Source: Chelydra serpentina | Taxonomy: Eukaryota > Chordata > Testudines > Chelydridae | Assembly: GCA_037349315.1 (NCBI GenBank) | Contig: JBAIAC010000007.1 | Span: 23,454,001-23,518,000 of the forward strand | Direction: 5' to 3' | DNA: 64,000 nucleotides | Shown: positions 22,893 through 34,584 of the stretch, piece by piece | Layout of the letters: every line of letters starts with the position of its first letter | Numbering within the stretch: position 1 is the first letter of the stretch | Program-made: the position numbers and the translations under genes | The notes under the pieces: generated by a model | Databases searched by the model: none | Told to the model about the DNA's origin: nothing | The model's input: the letters and a program-made list of their open reading frames with translations, nothing else

Positions 22893-22990
22893 TGACTTTT
22901 ATCTTCACAACACCTTTGTGAGCTAGGTGGTATTATCCCCATATTACAGTTGAAGAACTGAGGCACAAAGAAGAGCAATTGCAGGGAAAG
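22893..22990 (-). repeat. MIR fragment
   Basis: 'ctaggtggtattatcccca', then 'ttacagttgaagaactgagg' and 'cacaaagaag' match the reverse complement of the MIR SINE and its LINE-like tail. Confidence 0.55.
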
Positions 22991-24815
22991 TCCTGCCCAG
23001 CCCCGCCCCTGAAATCCCAGGTTGGAACATGCTCAGTCAAACTGTAGGGATGGTGCGTACTCAGTCCAGTCAGCATGTAGGATCTGTGTTGCGATGGAGC
23101 ATACTCAGGGCAGATTAAATCTTCAGGTAATTAAACTGCCAAACGTAGTCTACTGAGCATGTGCAAACTAAATTTTTGGAGTCTCGCAGCATGACCAAAT
23201 TTGCAAAAGGCATGTTCCTAACTCCAGGACAATCACCTTGCCAAATTCCAGGTTACTGCTCCAAAGCGTGAAGGCGCCAGAGTTCTCAATTAAATGGTTG
23301 TAAGAATTTGTTTTAACATAGGCAAAAATGTGTTTTCCCCCTATTTTGTTCTCAGAAATGACTGAACTGTTTTATCTGGAAGTTTCCAAAAAACATTCAA
23401 CCTCAGGCAGACACCTAGCATGGAAAATTTTAAACAAAATGACTAAAAGCTTGGCGAAGTTATAAACAACTGAATACATGGAGAGTGTCAGGCAACCTTA
23501 ACTCTAGCTACATTACAGTTAAATGACTACTCAAGGTGCAAGGCAGCAGTGACTCTGACCCTGAGACTATCCTTCCTCCAGCCCTTAGATTGTTAAATAT
23601 GGGGATTGTTAGCTGAAATGTGGCTGTGGATAGAGTGACAGTCTCTCAGATTGCCAGGTACAAAATGTAGAGCTTTAAAAATATTTATGACATCGACTAG
23701 CCAGAGTGGAAAACACCTGTCACAAGACTCCTGCAAAGCCACATCGCCTAGAGTTTAAAGCAATAAAAAAGCTGTGCAATGTCTCCTATATACTTTATTT
23801 AATTGTAATATAATGGAAATCAACTGAATACATTTAAAAGTATAACCTTGTGTTGCTATTGTTACATCTTCTTTCCTTTCCTATCATCATTCCTAATTCT
23901 TTCTTCTCCTTTCTGTAATAGATGATGACGAAACTTTTCCTGCAGTATCTTCAGTTCTTATTTCCTCTTTCCATTTTCTCTCCTTCTCTGTCAGAGAATT
24001 ACAATACGGATGTATTATTCACGCAAACTAGTAACAGTGCCTGCCATTCTAAATGCTGATAGAGAGAAAAGTTGGGGAACAAAAACTGATGAATGACCTG
24101 TAAAAAAATAGCAAGATCTCAAAACGAAGAGTGCATTTCTTTTGTCAGACATCAGAAGACTCGGGGTTTCAAATATAGCTGAGGATTTGGGTATTTCACC
24201 CACACCCAAGCATATGCTTGGTTTCTTTGTGGTGCATTTGTTGGAAAGAGCTTATGACTGCCCTTAGTAATGCTCTGAGGATAAGTAATAATGCTGTCTA
24301 CCCACAGGATACAGCTTACTGTAAAACTACATGGAATTAAACAAATTAAACAAATCTATCTAGATTCTTATAGAGTGCTCATTAAAGATGGTTGAAAAAC
24401 AGGATGAATTTTTGGTGAACATTTTCACAAAAAACCTGTCCTTTTTCAATCACAATTTTCAAATTTTGTTTTACCACTTTTAGTGCTCATCTCCTTGGTA
24501 CCTGAGCACCTTTCAAAATAATGAATTTTATCAATAAAAATATTTCTTTTTTTTCCCTTTCCCTGTCAGCAGGCATCCATTTATCTTTCTTTTGATGGTG
24601 GTATAGTGGGAAAGCAGGCTCAAAGAAATGGGGTTTACATTCTGTTCTGAATATGCTGATGTCTGTAATTATGTGGATATCTTCCAAGAATGAGTTCCAA
24701 ATCTATGGCCACTCACCAAGAAGGATCTCTCTCTGCACACATGAATCCTGTGGCTCCGGAGCCACATGCTCTTCAGAAGTTAATATGTAGCTTCTTGTAT
24801 AGGCACCGACTCCGG
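22991..24815. other. Intergenic, nothing assignable
   Basis: 'catgctcagt/atactcag'-like words recur at 23,028-23,165, hinting at an old repeat. I see no gene or bounded element. Confidence 0.4.
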
Positions 24816-25180
24816 GGCTGGAGCTACAGATGCCAACTTTCCAATGGGCCAGGTTGTGCTCACTGCTCAACCCCTGGCTCTTCCAAAGGCCCTGCCCCCA
24901 CTCCACCACTTCCTGCCCCACCCTCGCTCCTCCCCCTCCCCCCTAGAGCCTCATGGACATGAAACAGCTGATCAGGAGGTGTGGGGAGGGAGGGGGAGGC
25001 GCTGATCGGCAGGGCTGCTGGTGGGCGGGAGGCGCTGATCGGCAGGGCTGCTGGTGGGCGGGAGAAGCTGATGGGGGGGGGGGGGCTGCTGATGTATTAC
25101 TGTGGCTCTTTGGCAATGTACATTGGTAAATTCTGGCTCCTTCTCAGGCTCAGGTTTGCCACCCCTGCTCTAGAGGGTGA
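24760..25180 (-). repeat. GC-rich transposon remnants, probably nested
   Basis: The minus-strand end at about 25,150-25,172 reads gCAGGGGTGGCAAACC, a hAT-like terminus. Within it are 'ataggcaccgactccgggg' (about 24,800), a pair of 31-bp tandem units 'ggcgctgatcggcagggctg' at about 24,998-25,060, and a G-run at 25,074-25,086. The left terminus is not identifiable. Confidence 0.45.
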
Positions 25181-25344
25181 CAGCGCTATTGTTCCATTGG
25201 AATGCAACTGTCATGGATAGTCACAATCACAAAGGGTGAGACGGTCCCTCAGGTTACTTGTATCAATCCTATGAAAAGCTTTGACAGGACAGAAAAATTG
25301 ACTTTGACCCAGTTTTCCACAGAATGTTAGCAAGAAAGCTGAGT

Positions 25345-25650
25345 GCTTTTAGTGATCTGTGGCTACATATACATAGCACACCTCTTGTGGCAGTGTGTAG
25401 GGTATGCATAGCTACACACCACAGTGAAAAGCAGGCTGTGTACACATTGCGGTGTGTAGCTACATGCCCCACAGTGATTTGCCTCTCTGCCGGCTGGGCA
25501 TCAGAAACATACTGCTGGGGAGGGTCGCATGACCACTCTTGTGGCTTCCCTTTACTTCCCTGTCAGAAAGTCATTTTTCTGTGGGAAAGCAAAGAAATCT
25601 GCGAGGAACAAAAATTCTGCACATGCGCAGTATTCTCCCAGGTGTAATTA
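25345..25650. repeat. Two transposon fragments side by side
   Basis: The first, 25,360-25,480, has 'gtagctacacaccacagtg' repeated in direct and variant form and resembles the right part of the element at 61,276-61,844. The second, 25,490-25,650, reads 'cagaaagtcatttt' then 'ttctgcacatgcgcag' and 'ctcccaggtg'. It is an inverted relative of the left end of the element at 6226. Confidence 0.55.
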
Positions 25651-25914
25651 AAGTTAACAGCATATTTGTTTAAATAGTTACATATAATTTAAGTGTGAGA
25701 ACCCAGGAGCTGAGGTGCTTTCAGTATCAGAAGATTCTATACTCATGGGGAATTTGGAACTAGAAAATCCAGCAGAGTATGTTATCGGATGAGTGTGCGT
25801 AAGGACTTTTCTCCCTACGTTTGCTTTCACAACCTGTATTTGTTTTAACAATGCTGAATGGTTCAGTAGACCCCACACTAAAAGAGGCAGGACATTCATT
25901 ACCTTCTGTCTCAT

Positions 25915-26140
25915 ATAAAGATTGTCCAGTGGTTAGGGCATTAGCCTGGGACCTCAGAGATACAGATTCAATTTCCTGCTCTACCACAGATTTGTGTGTG
26001 ACCTGGGGCACGTCACTTAATCTCTTTGTGCTGCAATTCTTCTTCCTGTGGGTTTGTGATGATAAATACATTAAAAGATTGTGAGGCGCTCAGATATTAC
26101 AGTAATGGGGGCCATACAAGTACCTTAGATAGATGTATCT
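25915..26140 (+). repeat. Near full-length MIR-type CORE-SINE
   Basis: The tRNA-like head has an A-box-like 'gtggttagggcattagcct' and a B-box-like 'cagattcaatttcctg'. It is followed by the CORE-like 'gtgtgacctggggcacgtca' and a tail 'gtgaggcgctcagatatta'. The order fits an ancient amniote MIR. It is inactive. Confidence 0.65.
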
Positions 26141-27090
26141 GTCTACAACTAGCATATGGAGGGATGTTTGGGTAAGCTAATTAGTAGAGGTGGGCCATAA
26201 TCAGAACCTTAAACCTGAATCCCTTAGAATGTATTTCTGTTGCTGAAATCAGCACATGTGACCGAATACAGAAGGAGTTCTACTGAGTAAGGTGGTGCCA
26301 TTTTTACACAGACATTTTTAGGCCTACATTTTTAGACATGACTAGTGATTTGGGTTGCCTCCATTTTGGAGTGCTCAACCTGAGACATCCAAAAGAGGTC
26401 TGATTTTCAGAACTGCTGAGCCTTCTGAGAAGCGGGTCCCCTTCATGTGTCTCAAGTTGAGTACCCGAAAACAGCCTCTCAAAAATCACAGGCTACCTCT
26501 GGAAATTCAGGCCAAAGATTCCTCGTCTACAAGCACTTTTTTCCCCTTTATGTTTATGTTGCCCCCAGTAATGCAAGATGTAACAGCTATGATTAACGTA
26601 GCATTATCTTGAAACTATTGTATTTAATGTATGGTTACCTGTATGTTTGTGATATGGTTATCCCCTGGAAAGCATGAAAACTTTGAAGTCCATTATATTA
26701 AGAGGGACCAGGTGATAGGGGCCCATCAAATATCCACAGACTTTTGTATGTGTGTGTTCCTGGCTTATTGGGGAGCAGAGAGGGGGTTGAGTAATGCAAA
26801 ATCCCAAAGCTGGTTATGCAGATACCTAGCCTTTTGAAGTGTGACCTTGTGGGGAAAAAGGGCAGTGACTGGTTTTACCGGTTTTCAGAAGGCTGGAAGA
26901 CAAAGGAAGTGTTTTGGTATAAAAGACTGAGTTTAACCTGACATGGGGGAGGTCTTCTTTTTGATTTAATGGATAGAGGTGACCTTTTGTCCAAGAGGAA
27001 ACTGCATCCTACTGAAGGATTGGAAAGAATGGAACCTGCCAGAGTCTCCATAGGACTATTGGGGGGCTACTGGTAGAGTAATTAGATCCT
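26141..27090. other. Intergenic, nothing assignable
   Basis: No bounded repeat or gene is seen. The segment after 26,600 may belong to the LTR-like block that follows. Confidence 0.35.
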
Positions 27091-27665
27091 GTTGTTGGTG
27101 TCACTGGGCATGACCCTAGGTAACTCGTCAAGATGGAAGGCCACGAGTGCCGATGAAGTCTTCTCGCACTAGGCCCAGATGAACCAAACTTCCTCCATGT
27201 TGAATTATGTTTGAATTCTACTCGATCTAGCAGGCTAGTAACGAGAATGGAATGTGCAAACAGGCTGTGTTATCAGTTGCTTTGAGCTCCCAAACCCGTG
27301 TGAAACGACTGGGAGACAAGGACAGCAGGGAAGGAGGGAACAAGATAAACTTTAGAGCAGAGATACTAGCAGCCAGGGTCATTACTGCCAAAAATGACTT
27401 CACTGCTTGAATGTAAGCTTACTGTGGGAACAGAAAGGGGGAGGAGAAGGGGGGAGAAAAGGAGGGGTTTTGTTCCTGTAAAGTATAAAGACAGAAAAAC
27501 TGCTTTTTGCTGTGTGCCTGATTTGAGACGTGTCTGTCTCCTCTCACCGCTTTGAGATCTCAAATAAACGTTGTTTGCTTCTCCATCCTGGTGTACTTAT
27601 TGGAGCAAAGCACACCGGGCAGCGAACCCTGTTGCTGCTGCCTCAAGCACTTGCTGCTGGTAACA
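27090..27665 (+). mobile_element. LTR-like block with polyadenylation signal
   Basis: The stretch contains 'aagtataaagac' (27,480), a promoter-like TATAAA context, then about 80 bp later AATAAA (27,563) followed by a T/G-rich segment and 'gcagcgaaccctgttgctgc'. This spacing resembles U3-R-U5 of a retroviral LTR on the plus strand. Exact ends and duplications could not be fixed, and no internal genes are attached. It is a candidate solo LTR only. Confidence 0.4.
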
Positions 27666-27852
27666 CTGTTATTGTTGTATATGTTTTCTCTGTGTGCTTT
27701 TGTCTTTAAATAAATGTACTCTGTTTTGAAAGGGCTGTTTGATTCCTGGTAAATCACTGTTATCGTCCTTGGAGAGAAGACAAAGAGCAGGGGTTGGACG
27801 TTTACCAAAGCTGCTTGGGGAGAATCAGAGTGAAGGCAAGGAGGCTGGAAGT

Positions 27853-28214
27853 CTAACCTCCTGGTAGGGGGGAGTGGAACATGGGTCCCATCCCAATGAT
27901 AGCTAGAGGCTTGACACGGCATTCCTTGAACACACTTCGGAGGGTGTCAAAGGTGCAGTTACCCTGAAACTGTGACACAATAATCTGAGAAAGGGAATGA
28001 AGCATGATCTCCTTTAGCTCCCCAAGCTTGTTTATCTTGAGTTGATCTCCTTGTGTTCTTATGTCTGACTTTAGCTCTGTCATTATTTCCTTCAGAACTA
28101 TGGGAACACCAGTGAAGTCCCCTCTTAGTTTTTCTGCATAAAAATGGACTTTGTTTCTTTCTTTTCTTTGTTTCCTTGAATAACTACGATCATCCATTCC
28201 CTGGATAATTTTGC
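27853..28214 (-). CDS. Unidentified ORF, candidate exon or fossil protein
   Basis: This minus-strand open frame has 114 codons from an ATG at 28,197 and stays open upstream to 28,214, where 'ggttacatttttacag' looks like a good splice acceptor. Near its end, CCAGGAG|gttaga (about 27,861) could serve as a donor. Composition is protein-like and not low-complexity. It has a basic start (SRKQRKERNK), a helical middle (EIMTELKSDIRTQGDQLKIN) and LKEIMLHSLSQIIVSQFQGN, with Cys-containing CTFDTLRSVFKECRVK. I do not recognise the family. It could be an exon of an unannotated gene, a captured or fossil retroelement or viral sequence, or chance. No other exons were found nearby. Confidence 0.35.
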
Positions 28215-30080
28215 TGTAAAAATGTAACCAGAACTAGATCTTAAGTCTTTTCAAGGGTGCTGGATGTCCAAGGAGACCGGGATCATCATGTCTGACCTCT
28301 GCATGGATTCGCAAGATAAGCACTTTTGCATTTCTACTACCTAGACCCATCTGCCAAAATCTTGTCCTGCTGATTTTATAAGGTCAGACTCACTATGTTG
28401 CTTCATTAACCATGTGATTTTTCTACCCTTCTCATATTGCATCTGACTTTGCTTTCAGAGTTTCATTTCCTCTTTTTATTTTGTTAATAAACAGAAGTTA
28501 TTGCAGGCCCCTAACAAAGGGATAAGAACTAAGAAAGGGCTCTCAAAACAAGTCAGGACAGACTAATGCAATGTGAATATTTCTGCAGCTCAGGACTGGT
28601 TTTAGGCAATAATTTAGCCAAAGCACCCAGCACTTAACAACACTGTGATCCTGCCAAGACAGAGAGTTTGTTGATTTCAGAGCAGGGTGAAAGGCATAGC
28701 CATTCACCTAAGCCCATTGCTTGTGGGTGGCTATGAAGGAAATATTTCAAATTTTAAGGAGGAGTTGGGGTGGATAAGATATTGTCTTTAACCCCACCTA
28801 TTTAGGCAATGTGTTGGTATTTCTGCTATGTAGCTATGCAAATAGGCTTATGCAGTCCATCACCTTCATGCTACCTTCAAATGTTTTGTCCCGTAATAAA
28901 ATGACAGCAGAAACAAATTTATAGTAATTTTTAACAGTATAAAATTAGTTGCTGAATAGGTACATTAGTCTAGATTAGGTTAGGTAGAACTGCTCTGGTC
29001 TGGGCTCCGAACTGTCCCAGGGGTCCTGTTATTGAATCAAATCAGAAAAGACTAATTTTTATAGATAACATGCTTTTTAAGCAATGACATCAGCACAGTT
29101 ATAATGGTCATAATTTTGTACCATTTTCCTGTTTGAAAATGTTCAGTGACAATTTTCCCAAGAAGTTAACAGGAAACATTTTTTATAGAAAGTCCCTGTA
29201 GGGTTTAAAAGGTACAGTCTCTAGAAAATTTACTTTATAGATTGGCAAACTCACTAACTTCATATGCTACTTTTTCAATTCATTCTATTAATGGTGCAAG
29301 CTAAGCATTTGGTTCAGTGGTGTAAAGCCTATGTTTGATTTGTGGCTCATGTCTGTCTCCCTCAGACTGAGAGGCTTCATTCAGATAATCCCTGACCCAT
29401 GGGAGGGTTGCTGAGGTAGAAATAGCATACTTAGCCTCAGGTTTGATACATGTTTTTATAGAAGCTCTTCTGGTTGATTAAAAACAGCATTGATGGTTCC
29501 CAATTCAGTTCTCCTTAGCTGTAAGGATAGTGGGTTGGTACCATAACTATGTGTATGTTAGAACATCTTTAAGGCTACACCAGAAATGTGGAAGACTTCT
29601 TTGCGGAAGAGATGGCAAACTATACCATTATCAGTCTCCAAAGCTTCATCCCAACCTTGCACTATAAAGCTGGGATGCAGAAGTGAGAATTCTGTTGGAA
29701 TGATATTTTCAGAAAAGGCAAATTTCAGGTAAATTATATAAACTTACCACACATGACTGTGTAGGACTTTCCATCCTGTGTTTACTGAAACCGCACATGA
29801 AAGCTGCAGATAAAGACTTTTTGGTTTTTAAAAGCAGATGCATGTGGTGAGTAATTCAGTTCTGTTTTGGTCAGCAGTTTCAGAGTTTTCTAGCCAATTA
29901 GTAATTCACAGTTCTCAATTCTCAAATAATCTCTGGTACTGTTGGTCTGGTGGAAATGCACCCATATGCACCAGGAGTTTGTCATGTGATGTCTGGGTGA
30001 CAGCTGTGTTTGCTTTCCAGAACTGTCAGAACACAATCAGAATGTTTTATATGTATGATATTCTTCCCGACTGACACACA
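28215..30080. other. Intergenic, nothing assignable
   Basis: This is AT-rich sequence with no bounded repeats and no conserved ORF. Confidence 0.4.
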
Positions 30081-30086
30081 CATTCC

Positions 30087-30114
30087 TCCCTCTCTCTCTC
30101 TCTTTTCTTCCCCC
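30087..30114. repeat. (CT)n low-complexity tract
   Basis: This is a pyrimidine run of CT dinucleotides. A separate (TTA)n-like tract lies at about 30,347-30,364. Confidence 0.8.
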
Positions 30115-30525
30115 GGTTTCTCAAAACAGAATATTTTTCTCACCAACCTGCCAACGGATGCACCTGTTTCATTGCTCCCCTTCCACTAGGCGATGATGGT
30201 CATGCTAGATTGTTAGCTCTCTTCCCTATCCCTTGACAGCTCTTTTAATTATTACGCTGCTGGCTAATATAGCTAAACATATTTGGAGCAATTCTAGCAA
30301 GAGTCACATTAAAGTTTTTCATTCATCTTGGGAAAGGGTTTACAATATTTATTATTATTATTATTCACAAAACCATCAAACTCCTTTTGTTTTCTGCTGC
30401 TGTCTAACCCACGGATACAGGATCATAAAACTGTCAGAATAGTCGATATTTGACTCTCAAATCTCTCCCTCTCCCTCTATTAACTTCAGTCTCCAGTGCT
30501 GTCTATCTCATCCTGATTATCACGA

Positions 30526-30998
30526 TTAGGGTGACAATATTTTCCCAAAGGGAAAATGGGACACCCCGTGGGGCTGACCCAAGGTCCACCCTCTGATACC
30601 CCCTGGCAAGAGCCGGACCGAGCCCCCCCGCGGCCTGCCCGCACAGGGTCAGCCTGAGACACGTCTCTCTCCCCCTCACATGGGGCAGACCAAGCTCCCC
30701 TGCTGCCCACCCATGCGGGGCCAACCAGAGGAACCCCCCTCCTCTCCTGCGACTGGGGCCAGTCCCAGACGTCCTGCGGCCTACCTATGTGGGGCCAGCC
30801 CAGCCCGAGCCACTGTCCTGAGCCCTCCCTACTGTGCAGGGCTGGCATTGCTGCTTGCCCCGCGCACATTCCTCTGCACCCCAGTAAAAAGAGCAAACAG
30901 GACAAATGCCTAGTTTTGCCAAAAAAGTCATGATGGCCGGGACAAGGCTTAAAAAAGGGACTGTCCTGGCCAAAATGGGACGTGTGGTCACCCTAATC
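30526..30998. mobile_element. TTAGGGTGAC-ended DNA element
   Basis: The ends GATTAGGGTGAC and GTCACCCTAATC are inverted repeats. The sub-terminal 'aaagggaaaatgggaca' and 'aaaatgggacgtgtgg' also correspond. The GC-rich body has no transposase. It is related by its ends to 21,797-21,919. Confidence 0.7.
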
Positions 30999-31009
30999 AT
31001 AATGCCAGT

Positions 31010-31700
31010 TCAGACATGGCAAAACTGCACACTCTATCTTTCCTCTCAAATCCTCACCTCAGTGTTATCATTGACAATTCCATCATCTCTTTTACCAAGC
31101 TTGAACCTTCATGTTTAATAAGACTCTCTCCTGCTCCAAAAGTCAATCTATTGCCATCCTTCCATCTCCAAAATCTATCCTTGACCACTCCATTCTTACC
31201 ACGAAGTCCTGTCCATGCCTTAGTCCGTTCTTGCCTGGACTACACAAATCTCCTCCTCACTGGCATTCTTTATTCTCCCCTCACTCTCCTTTAGTCCCAT
31301 GAAGACTTTGCTCTTAAGACTGATCTACCTCCTACATTCTACTGATGTTACTCACATGGCTTCCTCTCACCTGCTGCAAGATCCAAGAATCTTGTTTTTC
31401 CCTTTAAGCTCTGGACAACTGCACCCCTTCTCTGCTCTCCTTTCTTCTCACTCCTTGCTCTGCCTATGTCTGTCCCAAGCTCGCCTGCCTACTCAGACCT
31501 TTTATATCTTTTTCCCACTTTTGTCTTCTCACTGTCATTGCCAGGGTCATTACACTTGAAACCCTCTCCGTATCCAAACACCCACTCACTCCACCCAAGA
31601 AGCCTCTTAATGTTAACTCCATCAGAGAAAGGACTGTATTTAATAAAAAAAATCTGCACCACTTTGATCAGTGATATTATGCATCTGATCTAAGTGTATA
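31010..31700 (+). mobile_element. LINE reverse-transcriptase C-terminal fragment (L2/CR1-like)
   Basis: Frames in this stretch spell pieces typical of the thumb/C-terminal part of LINE reverse transcriptases: 'SVIIDNSI'-like at 31,070, then 'ALVRSCLDYTNLLLTGI' at 31,218-31,268. Stops and shifts break it. The clade is uncertain. Confidence 0.5.
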
Positions 31701-32600
31701 AAGGTTAGGCTAAGCTCACTGGGGCAGAGGTCTTGCCTTCTATATTTTGCGCACTGCTGAGCATCACATAACAAGGGTGTTTAACTATGTAGCTGTTGGC
31801 TCCATTGGAAGCAACACACCTACATCCCAGCATGCTTACCTGGTGTAACCCAAGCACAACAGAGAAACAATATGAAAAAGACCCTTGGACTTGAAATTGT
31901 TGGGTTAAGCAAGCACTCAACAGGCACTAGATAGATAGCAAGCATTCAACAGACACTTGAGCCAGAGGGTGTAGCTCAGGATACAAACCATAACCCTTGT
32001 AATGCAAATTAAGCTCAACATAACATTTTTTTCAGGTAAGAAACTACAGTGTTGGAGACTTTGGCAGATCAGATGGGTGACCTATGATACACAATTACAG
32101 TAATCAATTTGAACAGTTTAGCCATAAAAGTTTGGGAGAAATGTGTCTGCTTGCCAAAGATATCAGCGGTCAAAAAAGGATTATCTCCAACATTGGTTAA
32201 CCATGACCTTTTAAACTCATGATCATGTGGTAGGTTGAGACAGTTCAACCATACAGATTCCTCAGTTTTCTAACAAATTTCTACCAAGGTCATAGCAGAA
32301 TTATGTAATTTAAATTAGTTTTCTTGTATTCATGTTAATGGGTACTACAATGATCACAAATGGAGTCTGAAAAAAAAGATAATATACCTTCCTGAAAAGG
32401 GGAAGGGTGAATTTAAAGGCTACTGTACTTGAAAATGGAAAAATGGGCTTGTGGTGGTTTATGCTTTTCATGATACAAAAAAGACTAAGAACTTTTTAAA
32501 GTGTTTTTTCCATTAGAAATTCAGGTCTTGTGTGTTTATACTCTATTGGGACAAGAAACCTAGTGAATAGCTATTATAATTTGAGAGTGAAAGCTGAGCA
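31701..32600. other. Intergenic, nothing assignable
   Basis: 'caagcactcaacaggcac' and 'caagcattcaacagacac' (31,910-31,960) form a short tandem duplication. I see nothing else. Confidence 0.4.
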
Positions 32601-32629
32601 ATTGAGAAGGCAAGGGAATCTTATCACTA

Positions 32630-32890
32630 GTATACACAGACGAGGTCTACGTTAGACATTTTTGATTGTATAACAATGTCAGTTGGTGGTGTGAATTTCA
32701 ACGACATTTTTATACTGGCAAAAGGCCTAGTGTAGACAGCTATACTTCAAAAATGTGCTTTTTCTCATATAACTTATTTTGTTTGGGGAGCTGATATAAG
32801 CTATGCTGGCAAAAGCACATTTTTGCTGCTACAAGTTGTGTTTACATTAGGAGGTTTGCCAGTATAGCTATATATATTTTTTGTAAAACT
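32630..32890. repeat. MITE-like sequence of the GTCTACA group
   Basis: The block contains 'gaggtctacgttag', 'ctagtgtagacagctata', then 'tatgctggcaaaagcac' and 'gtttacattaggaggtttgcc'. These are words shared with the MITE group that is common in LGMN intron 2. Two fragments may be adjacent. Confidence 0.5.
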
Positions 32891-33089
32891 TGAAAGTTTT
32901 CTGGTATTTTTTGTTTTAATTTCTTAACACTTATTTAATTGAAGTGACTAATTAATATTTTGGGAAAGAACTTATTTGTTAAAGATTCAAAGATCCTTAC
33001 ATTGACTTAGAAAAGTTGTAAGATCTACAAATAGTTTTTGTACTAATTTAGCTATTTCAGTCTGGGATGTGATTTTATACTTATTTTTA

Positions 33090-33440
33090 AACGGAAATAG
33101 CTTTTACAGGTATAAAAGTGTTTATACTGGTATATCTAATGGGAACAAGCTATACTAGAAAACAGGGTTGCCTGTGGGATTATGCTCACAGGGAAATTTA
33201 CCAACATAATTCTATTGCTATAGTTACACCATGATAACAGGACAACTCCCCAGGGGAAACTCTTATTTCTGAACAATGGTGCCTTTTTCTGGGTTAGTTT
33301 ATACAGCTTCCAAAGCAACATCAGCTAAAACAGAAAAAGGCACTCAGAATAATATCCACATGGAGAATTATTAAGGCTATAACTACAGCAATCTAATTAT
33401 ACTGATATAATGATGCCAATACATTTATCCTGTCAACAAA
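33090..33440. repeat. MITE-like and old SINE/LINE remnants
   Basis: 'tttatactggtatatctaatggg', 'gttagtttatacagcttcc' and 'ttatactgatataatg' place it in the same MITE group. A segment at 33,455-33,500 ('cacttcatagtgctttacag') resembles the MIR or L2 tail. Confidence 0.45.
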
Positions 33441-33561
33441 ACCCTATAATATTTAACACTTATACATCACTTCATAGTGCTTTACAGACATGTTGTGGTA
33501 GGGTAACAACCCAATCCCTTATTTTAAGGGACACACCCTTATTTTCTTGTTTTGTCCTTTA

Positions 33562-33786
33562 GGGTGACCATTTATGATGTACTAAATGTATTAAAATGTA
33601 TAAGTACAAATCTAAAATTAAACAGAAGCTAATTGCACTGTATACTTGCAGAATCATATGCAAGAGAAAAATATATACTATGCTAAGGGAAATGGCATTT
33701 CCCTAAAATGCTCCTTAAAATAAAATGTTGCTCCTCAATTTGCACGTGGTTTCCCTTATTCCCACCCAACAAAGATGGTCACCCCA
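33562..33786. mobile_element. TAGGGTGACC-type element, upstream of LGMN
   Basis: The ends TTAGGGTGACCATTTA (33,562) and AGATGGTCACCCC (to 33,786) are an inverted pair. The body is AT-rich. It lies directly upstream of the LGMN CpG island and marks a boundary between repeats and promoter. Confidence 0.6.
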
Positions 33787-33843
33787 GGGGTGGGCTGTAG
33801 CCGAGATCACACCCAGGTTGGGTTCTCAGTGGGGTACAACCAT

Positions 33844-33849
33844 CACGTG
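33844..33849. promoter_or_regulatory. E-box (CACGTG), CLEAR-like
   Basis: The context is atCACGTGcc. TFEB/TFE3 bind GTCACGTGAC-type (CLEAR) sites near lysosomal genes, and LGMN encodes a lysosomal protease. The match is to the six-base core plus little of the flanks, so USF or MYC/MAX binding is equally possible. Confidence 0.45.
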
Positions 33850-33893
33850 CCAAACTCTGCCGATCCCTTATCTTTCACACTGAACACCCCAGC

Positions 33894-33917
33894 ACTACGA
33901 CTCCCAGCATGCATTGC
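33894..33917 (+). promoter_or_regulatory. ZNF143/THAP11-type site, forward
   Basis: The sequence ACTACGACTCCCAGCATGC followed by attgc closely matches the known long ZNF143 (Staf) motif of the form ACTACAA.TCCCA..ATGC. It lies about 150-200 bp upstream of the inferred LGMN start. Confidence 0.7.
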
Positions 33918-33956
33918 ACCGAGGGCCGTTGGCTTTGCTGCCGGAGGCAGAGCACA

Positions 33957-33975
33957 GCATTCTGGAAACTGTAGT
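33957..33975 (-). promoter_or_regulatory. ZNF143/THAP11-type site, reverse
   Basis: Read on the minus strand this is ACTACAGTTTCCAGAATGC, a second ZNF143-type match in opposite orientation, about 40 bp from the first. Confidence 0.65.
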
Positions 33976-34079
33976 GTCCATTTGGACGGCCTCTGGCTAC
34001 GCCTCTGCACTGACAGGATTGGCCGATGGCGCCGCCACTCACCCGTCTCCCCGCCCAGCCTGAGGCTCTATACAGTGTC

Positions 34080-34159
34080 CCCGGCCATCCGCCGCAAATC
34101 ACAGCAGTCGGGGTGCGTGAGAGGAGACAGGGGCGATTCCCGCCTAGTACCCGGTCTGG
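34080..34159 (+). other. LGMN: LGMN exon 1, non-coding 5' UTR (5' end estimated)
   Basis: A strong donor, GGTCTGG|gtaagagc, lies at 34,159/34,160 inside the CpG island. It can join the acceptor at 42,963. As in other vertebrates the start codon is in the next exon. The 5' boundary is a guess from motif positions, and other donors in the island cannot be excluded. Confidence 0.55.
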
Positions 34160-34584
34160 GTAAGAGCCGGCGGCCCCTCCGGCCCGGAGGGAGGCAGCGC
34201 TGCCTGGGCGGGCGAAGGGAAACCAGCCTGCGCCCCGGGCACGCGGGGCGGGGAGAGGGGGAGTGGGGGGGAGCCCGTCTGGGGAGTGGGGGGGGGAAAT
34301 GGCTGTAGGGATGGGGGCGGGGGATGAGGGACCTCGCCCTGCAGCGGGTCTGGGCGCCAGCGGGCAGGGGCGCGTCGCGAGGGGCGCGTCGGGGATCGAC
34401 CCTGTGCTGGGGGCCTGGTGGGCACTGAGCTGGGAAAGGGGCAGAGCAAGACTCCGGCCTGTCTGGCCATAGCAGCCCGCTGGGGGCAGTGGGTAGAGGT
34501 GAGTTCTTGCGGGGAGGGTGAGATTTCCTCAGCTCGCAGTGGACCTGGACCGCACAGAGTAGGTAGGGGATGGGGGTGGTATCG

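Larger units (their letters stand above)
33840..34560. promoter_or_regulatory. CpG-island promoter of LGMN
   Basis: This CpG-dense island includes two ZNF143/THAP11-type motifs, a CACGTG E-box (33,844-33,849), and GATTGGCC with an overlapping CCAAT on the opposite strand (about 34,018), followed by GATGGCGCCGCC (about 34,025), which is YY1-like. No canonical TATA box is seen. LGMN transcription is inferred to start around 34,050-34,110 on the plus strand. Confidence 0.8.

Noticed and set aside
25320..25650. 107-codon plus-strand ORF
   Set aside because: It crosses the junction of two transposon fragments.
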